Shown here piece after piece: positions 25,728-34,237 of a DNA stretch of 44,489 nt; position 1 is the first letter of the stretch; each line of letters begins with the position of its first letter. Below the pieces are notes generated by a model, which saw nothing but the letters and a program-made list of their open reading frames with translations, did not search any database and was not told where the DNA came from. Source of the DNA: Syntrophomonas sp. (lineage in GTDB: Bacteria; Bacillota; Syntrophomonadia; Syntrophomonadales; Syntrophomonadaceae); assembly GCA_016841425.1 (NCBI GenBank), contig JAENZE010000018.1, positions 1 through 44,489 on the forward strand, given 5' to 3'. The position numbers were made by a program, and so were the translations under genes.

Positions 25728-26924
25728 ATGAAGGTCGGAATATTTACAGACAGCTATAAGCCGTATACAAGCGGTGTAGTTACTTCGATTGCTACTTTTA
25801 AAGAAGAATTAAATAAACTGGGGCATCAGGTGTATATCTTTGCGCCCAGTTATCCTGAATATGAGGATGGAGAAGAAGGAGTATTCAGATATTACTCCAT
25901 GGCTTCTCCCACAAATCCGGATTTTGCTCTTGTTATACCAGTTTATCCAGGTATGCATATGCTGCTGAAGAAACTGGACCTGGATATAATTCACGTTCAC
26001 TCGCCATTTACCATGGGATGGGTAGGTATGCACTGGGCTAACCGTCAGCATGTACCATTAATATTTACCTATCACACCCTGTATGATCAGTATGCACATT
26101 ATGTACCAGTAGCACAGGAACTGGTCCGGGAAATGGCACTGCGCTTCAGCAACAACTTTTGCAACCAGTGTGACCATATAGTCGTACCCAGTCAGGAAAT
26201 ACAGAGACTCCTATATAGTTATGAAATAAGTACCCCGATTTCGGTCATCCCCACCGGGGTTCCGCTGCACAAATTCCAGGGCCCCAGGGAAAACTGGCTG
26301 AGGAACAACTATGACATACCAGAGGAAAATAGAATCCTGCTCTTTGTCGGCCGGCTAACCAGAGAAAAAAACCTGGAGTATTTGATAGATGCTTTCACTC
26401 TTGTTAAAAGGGAAATGCCCAACACCACTCTGGTTTTGACAGCTCAGGGACCGTTGGAACATGAGCTTAAGCAGTTGGTGGTAAACCTGGGTATGCAACT
26501 AGATATCGATGTAATATTTACCGGGGCGCAGCCTTTTGATACCCTGGTAGACATTTACTATTCTTCTGACCTGTTTGTGTTTTCTTCCATGACTGAAACC
26601 CAGGGTTTAGTACTGATTGAAGCCATGGCGGCAGGGCTTCCTGTAGTTGCAGTAAGGGCTTATGGGGTACAGGATATGGTGGATAACGGCATAGATGGTG
26701 TACTTACTGAATGTAATAGGGAAGAGTATGCTCAGGCCATAACCGGAATTTTATCCGATAGAAAACTATATGATTACTATAAGAAGAATGCCCACAAGAA
26801 GGCTATCAGTCTTTCCTCAACTAATATGGCTCTCAAGCTGGAAAAGGTTTATGAGGAACTGCTTGTCAACAGTCCCCCCAGACGAACGAAAATACAGGAG
26901 TTTATTTCCCGCATTGCTCCATAA
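25728..26924 (+). CDS. GT4 family glycosyltransferase (diacylglycerol glucosyltransferase-like)
   Basis: The 398-residue GT-B enzyme uses a nucleotide-sugar donor. The N-terminal acceptor domain has MKVGIFTDSYKPYTSGVV and the DIIHVHSPF loop. The C-terminal donor domain has FVGRLTREKNLEYLI and the retaining E-X7-E motif in ETQGLVLIE. The sequence style is that of MgtA/UgtP-like lipid glycosyltransferases, which make membrane glycolipids or lipoteichoic acid anchors. A cell-envelope role also fits its neighbours MurT and GatD. The acceptor is not certain. AGGAGG precedes the ATG, and a terminator follows. Confidence 0.9.
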   Translation: MKVGIFTDSYKPYTSGVVTSIATFKEELNKLGHQVYIFAPSYPEYEDGEEGVFRYYSMASPTNPDFALVIPVYPGMHMLLKKLDLDIIHVHSPFTMGWVGMHWANRQHVPLIFTYHTLYDQYAHYVPVAQELVREMALRFSNNFCNQCDHIVVPSQEIQRLLYSYEISTPISVIPTGVPLHKFQGPRENWLRNNYDIPEENRILLFVGRLTREKNLEYLIDAFTLVKREMPNTTLVLTAQGPLEHELKQLVVNLGMQLDIDVIFTGAQPFDTLVDIYYSSDLFVFSSMTETQGLVLIEAMAAGLPVVAVRAYGVQDMVDNGIDGVLTECNREEYAQAITGILSDRKLYDYYKKNAHKKAISLSSTNMALKLEKVYEELLVNSPPRRTKIQEFISRIAP

Positions 26925-26943
26925 GAACGGAGAAAGCAGCCTG

Positions 26944-26968
26944 CGGCCTTCCCAAACAGGCCGTTTTT
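26944..26968 (+). terminator. Intrinsic terminator after the GT4 gene
   Basis: CGGCCT (26944-26949) pairs with AGGCCG (26958-26963) across an eight-base loop. Five T residues follow immediately. It lies 20 bp after the stop codon. Confidence 0.8.
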
Positions 26969-27064
26969 CTGTGTTGGAGTTTTATTAGTATGGTATCTAT
27001 GGTAAATTAGTTAGTAGCTAATTGGTTTAAATGGGTCCAATATATAATATGGAAGTGTGAGAGA

Positions 27065-28441
27065 TTGAGAAAAATACTAACGATAACAGCAGGAAAAATA
27101 CTTATATTCCTGAGCCGTATGTTGGGGAACCAGGGTACTGATTTTCCAGGCCGGGCAGCAAGAACATTATATCCTGGAATCCTGAAAGCTCTGGCTGCAA
27201 ACATCCAGGAAGAGATATTTATCGTAACTGGTACCAATGGTAAGACTACTACTACCAACATGATAGCATCGATTTTGAGAGAAAAGGGGTATACACTGGT
27301 TCATAATACAGCAGGTGCCAATATGCTGAGTGGCATTACCACCGCTTTTATTGAAGCATCTGATTTATTGGGCCGGAAAAAATTTGATTATGCCCTGTTG
27401 GAAGTTGATGAAGCCTTTGTTCCCCTCCTGATTAAAGAAGTGCGGCCCAGGGTAGTGATAATAACTAATTTCTTTAGGGATCAGCTGGACCGATATGGGG
27501 AACTTGATCATACCATTAATCTAATTAAAGAAGGAGTGCGAAATACCGATATTGAGCTGGTATTAAACGGAGATGATCCTCTAATCAGTCATTTCCATAA
27601 TGATACTGGTCTGCACTGCTGGTACTATGGTTTTGCTCAGACTATTTATGACAGTGTGGAAAGCATGGAAAGCCGAGAAGGCAGATACTGTGTATTCTGC
27701 GGCCATGAACTTGATTACCAAAGGTATCATTATGCACAGCTAGGACAGTTTAGGTGTCCAGAGTGCGATAACCACAATCCGGATATGAATTTCACCGGCA
27801 ATAAGCTCAAGATGAACCCATTCATAGAGATGAATGTAAATGATTTGTTCATACAAAGTCCCTATCAAGGGTTCTATAACGCGTATAATATTCTGGCGGC
27901 AGTATCAGCAGCACGACTGGTAGGCATCGAGGACCGTACTATCCAAAGAGCTATTGCCGGATATCGTCCCCGGGCCGGACGCATGGAGAACTTTATTATT
28001 AACGGTAAGCGGACCATTTTGATATTGGTAAAGAACCCTACCGGTCTAAATCAGACCTTATCAACCCTGCTTTATGATACAAAAAGCAAGAATCTGTTCA
28101 TAGCGCTAAATGATAATGCTGCCGACGGACGTGACATATCCTGGATTTGGGATGCTGATGTAGAGATGCTGGCTGATGTCAAGGCTCGTATCGTTTATGT
28201 AGTCTCTTCCGGGCAGAGGAGTGGTGATATGGCGGTAAGAATTAAATACAGCGGTGTAAATCCCGGCATCATTAATATTAAAAGCGATCTTAAAGAGGGA
28301 ATTGAATTGGCAGTTGCTGGAGCAGGGGAAACAAACTATATTTTATCTACTTACACGGCCTTGTTTGAGTGCCAGAAAATCTTACGGAAATTGCAAAAGG
28401 ATGATTCCAAAATCGTTGGACAAAGACAGCTTCAGGCGTAG
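27065..28441 (+). CDS. murT: Lipid II isoglutaminyl synthase, MurT subunit
   Basis: MurT with GatD amidates the D-Glu of lipid II to D-isoglutamine, using ATP and glutamine. The 458-residue Mur-ligase-like protein has the ATP loop VTGTNGKTTTT (54-64), a zinc ribbon with C209, C212, C231 and C234, and a C-terminal DUF1727 domain beginning near ILVKNPTGLNQTL. The start is TTG, with only a weak upstream GGAAG site. Its GatD partner is not directly adjacent: a small lipoprotein gene lies between them. Confidence 0.94.
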   Translation: MRKILTITAGKILIFLSRMLGNQGTDFPGRAARTLYPGILKALAANIQEEIFIVTGTNGKTTTTNMIASILREKGYTLVHNTAGANMLSGITTAFIEASDLLGRKKFDYALLEVDEAFVPLLIKEVRPRVVIITNFFRDQLDRYGELDHTINLIKEGVRNTDIELVLNGDDPLISHFHNDTGLHCWYYGFAQTIYDSVESMESREGRYCVFCGHELDYQRYHYAQLGQFRCPECDNHNPDMNFTGNKLKMNPFIEMNVNDLFIQSPYQGFYNAYNILAAVSAARLVGIEDRTIQRAIAGYRPRAGRMENFIINGKRTILILVKNPTGLNQTLSTLLYDTKSKNLFIALNDNAADGRDISWIWDADVEMLADVKARIVYVVSSGQRSGDMAVRIKYSGVNPGIINIKSDLKEGIELAVAGAGETNYILSTYTALFECQKILRKLQKDDSKIVGQRQLQA

Positions 28442-28453
28442 AAGGAGAAGTAT

Positions 28454-28909
28454 ATGAAAAAAAAACGTGAATCTCTTATATATACTGCAGCACTAATATT
28501 AGTATTGATTTTCACCGCTGGCTGTGCACAAGCACAGCAGAGCTGCAAAGGGCTGCAGATATCCAGTATGAATTCGGCAATTGGTGCAGTCGAACCGGAT
28601 AGGATCGATAAGCAAAGAATGTCCTATTCCATTAATCTTTGCAATGACTCAGATCAGGAAACTTATATCTCTTTTGTCGAACCATTACTTGCAACCGAGA
28701 TTAATGGAAGATTATTAAGTGGAGACACCCGGGTAGAAGTCAAAAAGAAGGTGTCTGCCCGGGATTCCATAGTGGTAGAAGGGGAATTCATCTTTGATTC
28801 CACGGATCTGAGCAAACAGGATATAATAGCCATGGAGCCCATAATAAGCGGATACCGGGTTGGCACTGAGCAGCAGATTGAGCTGCCTGGCAAGGGGGTC
28901 AGGCAGTAA
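28454..28909 (+). CDS. Small hypothetical lipoprotein
   Basis: The 151-residue product begins with a basic segment, a hydrophobic stretch and the lipobox FTAGC (Cys24), so it should be a membrane-anchored lipoprotein on the cell surface. The mature part, residues 50-145, alternates polar and hydrophobic residues like a beta-sandwich and has SYSINLCNDSDQETYISFV. I recognise no named family. It starts 12 bp after murT behind AGAAGGAGAAG and precedes gatD, so it is expressed with the lipid II amidation pair. A link to cell-wall amidation is only positional. Confidence 0.8.
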   Translation: MKKKRESLIYTAALILVLIFTAGCAQAQQSCKGLQISSMNSAIGAVEPDRIDKQRMSYSINLCNDSDQETYISFVEPLLATEINGRLLSGDTRVEVKKKVSARDSIVVEGEFIFDSTDLSKQDIIAMEPIISGYRVGTEQQIELPGKGVRQ

Positions 28910-28990
28910 GTTAAGACAAAGCATAAAACTCACTGGGAGCAGCAAGTGCGAAAGTTGAGTTATTAACATAGCACTGGGAGATGAAATAAT

Positions 28991-29725
28991 ATGGCTGGAT
29001 TTGTAATCGCACATATGTACCCGGATTTGTTAAACCTCTATGGGGACAGAGGTAACCTGCTGTGCTTGCAGCAGAGGATGCGCTGGCATGGACATGACTG
29101 CAGAATAAAAAATATCCGTCTGGGAGAAAAAATAGAATATGCCAACATAGATATGGTATTCATGGGTGGAGGTTCTGATCGGGAACAGGGACTGGTCTAT
29201 CGTGACCTGGCAGGACGTTCTGACGAATTTATGGCCAGGATTGAGGATGGACTGCCGGTGCTGTGTATTTGCGGGGCCTATCAATTATTGGGAACATCAT
29301 ATATTGCTGTTAATGGACAGGTTATGGAAGGATTGAAATTTTTTAATTTTATTACCCGGGGAGCAAAGAATCGTTTAATAGGAAATGTCCTAATAAAAGC
29401 TTGTATGGACGGGGATGAAATAAGTATAGTAGGATTCGAGAACCACGGCGGAAGGACCTTCTTCGAGGATGATACCCTGCAAGCTCTCGGTCGTGTAATC
29501 AAAGGCTATGGGAACAATGGGGAAGATAAAAAGGAAGGGATCAAATACAAAAATCTTATTGGGACCTACCTGCATGGTCCGCTGCTTCCTAAAAATCCAG
29601 CAGCAGCAGACTTTTTTCTGAAGGCTATGGCCCGAAGGCGGGGAGTAGAACTAGACTCTCGTCTGGATGACTATATAGAAAAAATAGCTCATGAACAGAT
29701 CAAAAACAGATTGTTGGCTAAATAA
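28991..29725 (+). CDS. gatD: Lipid II isoglutaminyl synthase, GatD glutamine amidotransferase subunit
   Basis: GatD hydrolyses glutamine and delivers ammonia to MurT. The 244-residue class I amidotransferase (cobyric acid synthase-like) has the nucleophile Cys94 in CICGAYQLLG and the active-site His195 in GTYLHGPLLP. It opens with the family-typical DLLNLYGDRGNLL. The gene begins 81 bp after the small lipoprotein gene and is followed by a clear terminator, which ends the operon. Confidence 0.95.
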   Translation: MAGFVIAHMYPDLLNLYGDRGNLLCLQQRMRWHGHDCRIKNIRLGEKIEYANIDMVFMGGGSDREQGLVYRDLAGRSDEFMARIEDGLPVLCICGAYQLLGTSYIAVNGQVMEGLKFFNFITRGAKNRLIGNVLIKACMDGDEISIVGFENHGGRTFFEDDTLQALGRVIKGYGNNGEDKKEGIKYKNLIGTYLHGPLLPKNPAAADFFLKAMARRRGVELDSRLDDYIEKIAHEQIKNRLLAK

Positions 29726-29751
29726 TATTAAGACTGGAGAGTTCTTTTAAG

Positions 29752-29776
29752 AACAGCGGGAGTACCGCTGTTTTTT
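29752..29776 (+). terminator. Intrinsic terminator after gatD
   Basis: AACAGCGG (29752-29759) and CCGCTGTT (29765-29772) form a perfect stem with a five-base loop. The T run extends to 29776. It lies 26 bp after the gatD stop. Confidence 0.9.
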
Positions 29777-29863
29777 ATTGCCAATTACACAGCATAACAT
29801 GTGGTATGTTTTGTAAAATGGGGGGTAAAACTATAAGAGAACGATGATAAAAGGGGTGATATC

Positions 29864-30889
29864 ATTAACGTCCTCGAACAAAACATCGGTATAGATTCCT
29901 TCCCTGCAGCACTTATAAAGAAGCGCATGGTGGAGGAACTGCAAACCAATCTTTCAGCCATAGACGTTATCATAGATTATCTGCTGGAATGCAGCGGGAA
30001 GATGTTGAGGCCGCGATTAGTATATCTTTCAGCCTTGCTCTACCCTCATGAATCAGAAAAAGTAATTGATATATCGGTGGCCGTTGAATTGATTCACATG
30101 GCCTCTTTGCTGCATGATGACGTTATAGATCGGGCTGATTGCAGGCGAGGCAGAGAAAGCGTCAACCACCGCTGGGGTAATCAGGCCAGTGTACTAACCG
30201 GGGACTACCTCTTTGCTGCTGCCTTTAACCTGATCAATCGCTACCCTTTAGCTCAAGTTATGGATAGTATTACATCGACCATACAGACTATGTGTACCGG
30301 TGAAATGAAACAGATGTCGATGAACAGTAACCTGGGTATTACTGAAGAAGACTACTATGACAAAACGTACAGAAAAACTGCCTGTTTATTTGCTTCTTCC
30401 TGTAGGGTAGGTGCTTTGGTCGCCGAAGCACCTCCAGAACAAGTGATGATCCTGGAGAGATTTGGTCTGAATTTAGGATATGCTTATCAGGTTATAGATG
30501 ATGTTCTTGATTTTACTGCTGATGCAGAAAAACTGGGCAAGCCGGCTGGAAATGACTTAACCCAGGGCAATATAACCTTGCCGGTGATCCTGGCATTGAA
30601 AGATCAGGAAAAGGGGATAAAGTTAAGAAATCTATTGGATAATGGCAGAAGCAGCGCAGATAAAATGCCTGCGGTAGTGAATATTCTCTGGGAGTGTGGT
30701 GCTCTGGAAAAAAGCATTATCCAATCCAGGAAATTCTTAAAGAAAGCATTGAATAATCTCCAGCAGCTACCAGCAAGCCCAGCCCGCCAAGCGTTAAAAG
30801 ATACCGCATTATATCTTATGGATAGTTATAACCAGCGGTTGATGGATGGCAAACAGGGGGAAGGACGGCTCCAAAGTGGAAACGCTTAA
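29864..30889 (+). CDS. Polyprenyl (probably heptaprenyl) diphosphate synthase, likely ATT start
   Basis: The enzyme elongates allylic diphosphates with isopentenyl diphosphate. Both aspartate motifs are present: DDVID (85-89) and DDVLD (212-216), with GKMLRPRLVY and an HRWGNQASVLTGDYL block. The first ATG in frame is 29927, but it has no good ribosome site and would put the LRP motif unusually near the N-terminus. Upstream codons 29864-29926 stay open and read NVLEQNIGIDSFPAALIKKR, as expected for this family. The AAAAGGGG at 29849-29856 then points to an ATT at 29864 as start, giving 341 residues. Chain length is inferred from the adjacent YtpB-like gene. Confidence 0.85.
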   Translation: MNVLEQNIGIDSFPAALIKKRMVEELQTNLSAIDVIIDYLLECSGKMLRPRLVYLSALLYPHESEKVIDISVAVELIHMASLLHDDVIDRADCRRGRESVNHRWGNQASVLTGDYLFAAAFNLINRYPLAQVMDSITSTIQTMCTGEMKQMSMNSNLGITEEDYYDKTYRKTACLFASSCRVGALVAEAPPEQVMILERFGLNLGYAYQVIDDVLDFTADAEKLGKPAGNDLTQGNITLPVILALKDQEKGIKLRNLLDNGRSSADKMPAVVNILWECGALEKSIIQSRKFLKKALNNLQQLPASPARQALKDTALYLMDSYNQRLMDGKQGEGRLQSGNA

Positions 30890-31976
30890 GACGAATTCTA
30901 CGGAATTGATATACAGATCCAGCAGTAAAAACGTAAGAGGTCAGACCGGTATATTGGCCCGCTACATCATCGGTATCCTGCCTGTGGTTAAAAAACAGCT
31001 AGCTGCCTGGCTGAGAGAAGCTGAACAGTGTCAGAGCATGGAACTGCGGCGGCAGGCTCTGTTAAGTTTGAAAAAGAAAGATTTTCACTGCCAGGGAGGT
31101 GCAGTGTTTGCCCTGCCTTTTCCTAACCGACGACAGGAATTGATTACCCTGATTGTAGCTTATCAGACTATTTGTGACTATCTGGATAACCTGTGCGACC
31201 GCTCTGGATGCACCGATGGCCGTGCCTTCAGACAGCTGCATCTGGCTTTAGTAGATGCATTGACTCCTGGAAAGGACCACTCCGACTACTATAAATATTA
31301 TCCTTATAAAGATGATGGGGGATATCTTGACAAACTGGTGGACGAATGCCGTCGCTGCCTGAATATTCTGCCCTCTTGGGGATTGGTTCAGGAGGAAAGC
31401 CTGCGGTTGGCAGAATTATATGCTAACTTGCAAGTATACAAGCATTTAGTGGTAGAAATAAGAGAAGATTTATTAAAAGAATGGGTTGCAACTGAAAGCA
31501 AAGCATTTCCCTGTCTTTACTGGCAGGAATTTGCAGCGGCCTGCGGGTCTACCCTGGCGGTTTTCGCCCTTATGGGACTAGCTTCCAAGGATGAATTACA
31601 TACAGATGAGGTCAAAACTAACCTGAAAGCATATTTCCCCTGGATATGCAGTCTGCATATACTCCTGGATTACTTTATTGACCGACAGGAAGATATCGCT
31701 GGCGGAGACCTGAACTTTACCTTTTACTATAAAAGCAGTGAAGAAATAATAAATCGTCTAAAGCTTTTGGTACGCCAGTCCCATCGATCCATTAACGGAC
31801 TGTCTGAAAACGCCTTCCCAAAAACAGTAATAGAAGGACTCCTGGCTATGTATTTGTCTGACCATAAGGTAAAGGAACAGGGTCTGGAAAACATAGCCCG
31901 AGCATTGCTGGCAGAATCTGGTCCACCAGCATTTCGAACCTATCGCATATGCAAATTGGTTAGGAAGCTTATATAA
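30876..31976 (+). CDS. YtpB/DUF2600-family terpene synthase (tetraprenyl-beta-curcumene synthase-like)
   Basis: In Bacillus the YtpB enzyme converts heptaprenyl diphosphate to the C35 sesquarterpene tetraprenyl-beta-curcumene. This 366-residue homologue shows the conserved DFHCQGGAVFAL block and the aspartate-rich CDYLDNLCDRSG (D101, D104, D108), then DYYKYYPYKDDGGYLDKLV. The reading frame overlaps the end of the polyprenyl synthase gene. I used the GTG at 30876, which has GGGGGAAGG upstream; an ATG at 30846 is possible. Overlap with a prenyl synthase supports a coupled two-step terpene pathway. No squalene-hopene-type cyclase is in the window. Confidence 0.88.
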   Translation: METLKTNSTELIYRSSSKNVRGQTGILARYIIGILPVVKKQLAAWLREAEQCQSMELRRQALLSLKKKDFHCQGGAVFALPFPNRRQELITLIVAYQTICDYLDNLCDRSGCTDGRAFRQLHLALVDALTPGKDHSDYYKYYPYKDDGGYLDKLVDECRRCLNILPSWGLVQEESLRLAELYANLQVYKHLVVEIREDLLKEWVATESKAFPCLYWQEFAAACGSTLAVFALMGLASKDELHTDEVKTNLKAYFPWICSLHILLDYFIDRQEDIAGGDLNFTFYYKSSEEIINRLKLLVRQSHRSINGLSENAFPKTVIEGLLAMYLSDHKVKEQGLENIARALLAESGPPAFRTYRICKLVRKLI

Positions 31977-31992
31977 ATTGCCGCTGGGTATT

Positions 31993-32862
31993 TCATGATG
32001 ATCTTCTGATACTTATAATGGCCAGGGCGGAAAATAATAAAACTGCACCAATTGACTGCATTAGATTAAGACGTTCACCAATGAGTGTCAAAGCCAAAAA
32101 AGTAGCAGTCAGCGGTTCGAACAGTGAGGCTATAGCAGCACTGGTAGCAGTAGTGTTTTTTAAGCCAGTAGTGTAAATAATATAAGCCATAGCAGTAGGT
32201 ACTACTCCCAGGAATAAGAGGATACCCCATACTGCAATCGGAAGACCAGGTGGAACAGGTATAAATGGAAGCATAAATAATGCACCCAGGGAAAACGTAA
32301 TAGAAACTATCCGCAGCGGAGAGTAATGAGTCAGGAGGGATTTACCTGCTACTGCATAAATGGCATAAGATAAGCCGGCACCGAGTGCCAGCAGGTAACC
32401 CAGAGAACTATTGGAGTCGAGAGAAAAGTTAAGCTGGTATATATCCATGATTAGAATAGTGCCGCTGATGCTCAAGATCAGTCCCATTAAAACCCTGGTA
32501 TTTAACTTTTCTTTCAAAAACAATTTAGACAAAATGGCTACAAACACCGGTGAGGTACATATCGCAATTAGAGTGGCGGTCGAAACCATCGCATAAGTAA
32601 CTGCCGAGAAAAAACTCAATTGGTAAGTTGCCACAGTCACACCATATATCAGAAAAATACCCAGATGTTTTTTCTGCAAAGGTTCTTTATTACCCTTGCT
32701 TATTAAGGAGATAAGGATGAGAATTGGTGAAGCAAATAAGAGCCGCCAGGCTCCAATTGTCAAAGGCGACAATGGATATACATCATTTATGTACCTGGCT
32801 GAAATACCAGTGGTTCCCCACAGTATGGCGGCCATTAAAATCAACAAAATTCCCCGCTGCAT
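31993..32862 (-). CDS. EamA/DMT-family transporter
   Basis: The 289-residue protein has about ten membrane helices and two EamA repeats. The first starts MAAILWGTTGISARY. The second includes GLSYAIYAVAGKSL and ends with SLFEPLTATFLALTLIGERL. It is only about 15 bp from the converging YtpB-like gene. GAGGGAG precedes the ATG. The substrate is unknown. It is not closely similar to the EamA protein at 15159-16052. Confidence 0.9.
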   Translation of the reverse strand: MQRGILLILMAAILWGTTGISARYINDVYPLSPLTIGAWRLLFASPILILISLISKGNKEPLQKKHLGIFLIYGVTVATYQLSFFSAVTYAMVSTATLIAICTSPVFVAILSKLFLKEKLNTRVLMGLILSISGTILIMDIYQLNFSLDSNSSLGYLLALGAGLSYAIYAVAGKSLLTHYSPLRIVSITFSLGALFMLPFIPVPPGLPIAVWGILLFLGVVPTAMAYIIYTTGLKNTTATSAAIASLFEPLTATFLALTLIGERLNLMQSIGAVLLFSALAIISIRRSS

Positions 32863-33159
32863 AGCAACTCCCTCATTAATGTTCTTCCTTCATAGATCAT
32901 ACCTTCATGCTAATGCTAATTAATTTTCTTCATATAACTAAGCAGTATATTGACCCATGATATCACATAGCAGGATACTTGTCTTGCAGAGGATGATTTA
33001 AATATTAATTGGATCAAACTATAAATGGGAGAAGCATCAAAACCCTGGAGCAGCAGATTAATATACTATGCTTTTTCAGGCAGGAATTTCTGATTCTTTA
33101 ATATAATAACACTATAGGAAAAAAACCAGATTGGATAAAAGATGAAAGGGGACAAAAAA

Positions 33160-33948
33160 ATGGCAGCAGATATAATTGATTATCAAATATTTGGTGATGA
33201 CATGCAGATGGTAGAAATTGAGTTGGACCCCGGCGAAGGCGTGAGAGCTGAAGCTGGTGCTATGATGTACATGGAACAGGGGATAGTAATGGAAACGGGA
33301 ATGGGTGCTGGAGCAGGTGCAGGTGTTGGAGCAGCACTTTTTAAGGGTTTGAAACGTGCAGTCACTGGAGAGAGCTTTTTCATCACTACCTTTTTCAACA
33401 ACGGCCAGGGAAAACAGCATGTAGCTTTTGGCGCTCCTTATCCTGGCAAGATTATACCCATCAATCTGGCTTCCCACGGGGGACAGTTTATAGCTCAAAA
33501 AGACTCTTATCTTTGTTCTGCCAATGGCATAGATATAGAGATAGCTTTTACCCGTAAAATCGGTGCAGGACTGTTTGGAGGAGAAGGATTTATACTCCAA
33601 AGATTAAAAGGAGATGGTATGGCCTTTATTCATGCCGGGGGAACCATAGTAAGAAAAGAACTCCGTCCTGGAGAGATGATTAAGCTTGATACCGGTTGTC
33701 TGGCCGGAATGGATGCATCAATAAACTATGACATTCAATTTGTAGGCGGCTTTAAAAATGCTCTGTTTGGAGGGGAAGGCCTTTTCCTGGCTACCTTAAC
33801 CGGGCCAGGAGTGGTATACCTGCAAAGTCTGCCCTTGTCCAGGCTGGCTGACCGTATCTCAGCAGCAGCCGGGTTTAAGGCTGGAAACAGCGGCGGAGAA
33901 AGCAGAGGTATTGGTGGTATCCTGGGCGGCATGATCAGTGGAGACTAA
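33160..33948 (+). CDS. TIGR00266/AIM24-family protein
   Basis: The 262-residue protein has the beta-rich fold of the AIM24/TIGR00266 family. Repeated motifs include VRAEAGAMMYME near the N-terminus, a Gly/Ala-rich segment GMGAGAGAGVGAALF, and two FGGEG blocks (GAGLFGGEGF and NALFGGEGLF). It ends in a Gly-rich tail. Mitochondrial AIM24 is needed for inner-membrane organisation, but the bacterial role is unknown. The ATG at 33160 is eight bases after AAAGGGG, and an ATG at 33142 lies before that site. It appears monocistronic. Confidence 0.9.
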   Translation: MAADIIDYQIFGDDMQMVEIELDPGEGVRAEAGAMMYMEQGIVMETGMGAGAGAGVGAALFKGLKRAVTGESFFITTFFNNGQGKQHVAFGAPYPGKIIPINLASHGGQFIAQKDSYLCSANGIDIEIAFTRKIGAGLFGGEGFILQRLKGDGMAFIHAGGTIVRKELRPGEMIKLDTGCLAGMDASINYDIQFVGGFKNALFGGEGLFLATLTGPGVVYLQSLPLSRLADRISAAAGFKAGNSGGESRGIGGILGGMISGD

Positions 33949-33980
33949 AAAGGAACAGGTCCAAACTTGAGATATTTATC

Positions 33981-34107
33981 AATCAACGTACTTGTTACGG
34001 GGACATTCCTCTGTGAGGTGTGTCCCCACACCTTACTCGTCTCAATCACTGGCTCTCATTAATGCCTTGCTCTTGAACTTTTTTGCTCGGTCTGGCTTTA
34101 TTGACAG
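33981..34107 (-). repeat. Dispersed intergenic repeat, family 2, copy B (inverted)
   Basis: Its reverse complement matches 6071-6194 in order and content. The clearest structure is GGGGACATTCCTC-TGTG-AGGTGTGTCCCC at 33999-34027, a hairpin with an imperfect stem. It lies 33 bp after the stop of the AIM24-like gene, and its hairpin may also serve as that gene's 3' end. No coding potential is seen. Confidence 0.75.
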
Positions 34108-34144
34108 AGGCCATCCCCAAAAAGATGGACCTTCTTAAATAAAA

Positions 34145-34197
34145 CAACAAAAAAGCCGCTCACCTAATAAAGCAACCCACTTTGATGCAGGGGTGAG
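34145..34197 (-). terminator. Likely terminator of the PAS-PAS sigma-54 activator gene
   Basis: On the minus strand CTCACC and GGTGAG form a stem spanning 34159-34197 with a long internal loop. A CGGC spacer and TTTTTTGTTGTTTT follow. It is positioned 40 bp after the regulator stop. The long loop lowers certainty. Confidence 0.55.
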
Positions 34198-34237
34198 GAT
34201 AATGCGTATTTATTTCATAATACTTGGCAGGAAATGC

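Noticed and set aside
33112-33600. 162-codon minus-strand frame opposite the AIM24-like gene
   Set aside because: Antisense to a clear family member; the sequence is rich in Ser, Phe and Cys, as expected for a shadow frame.
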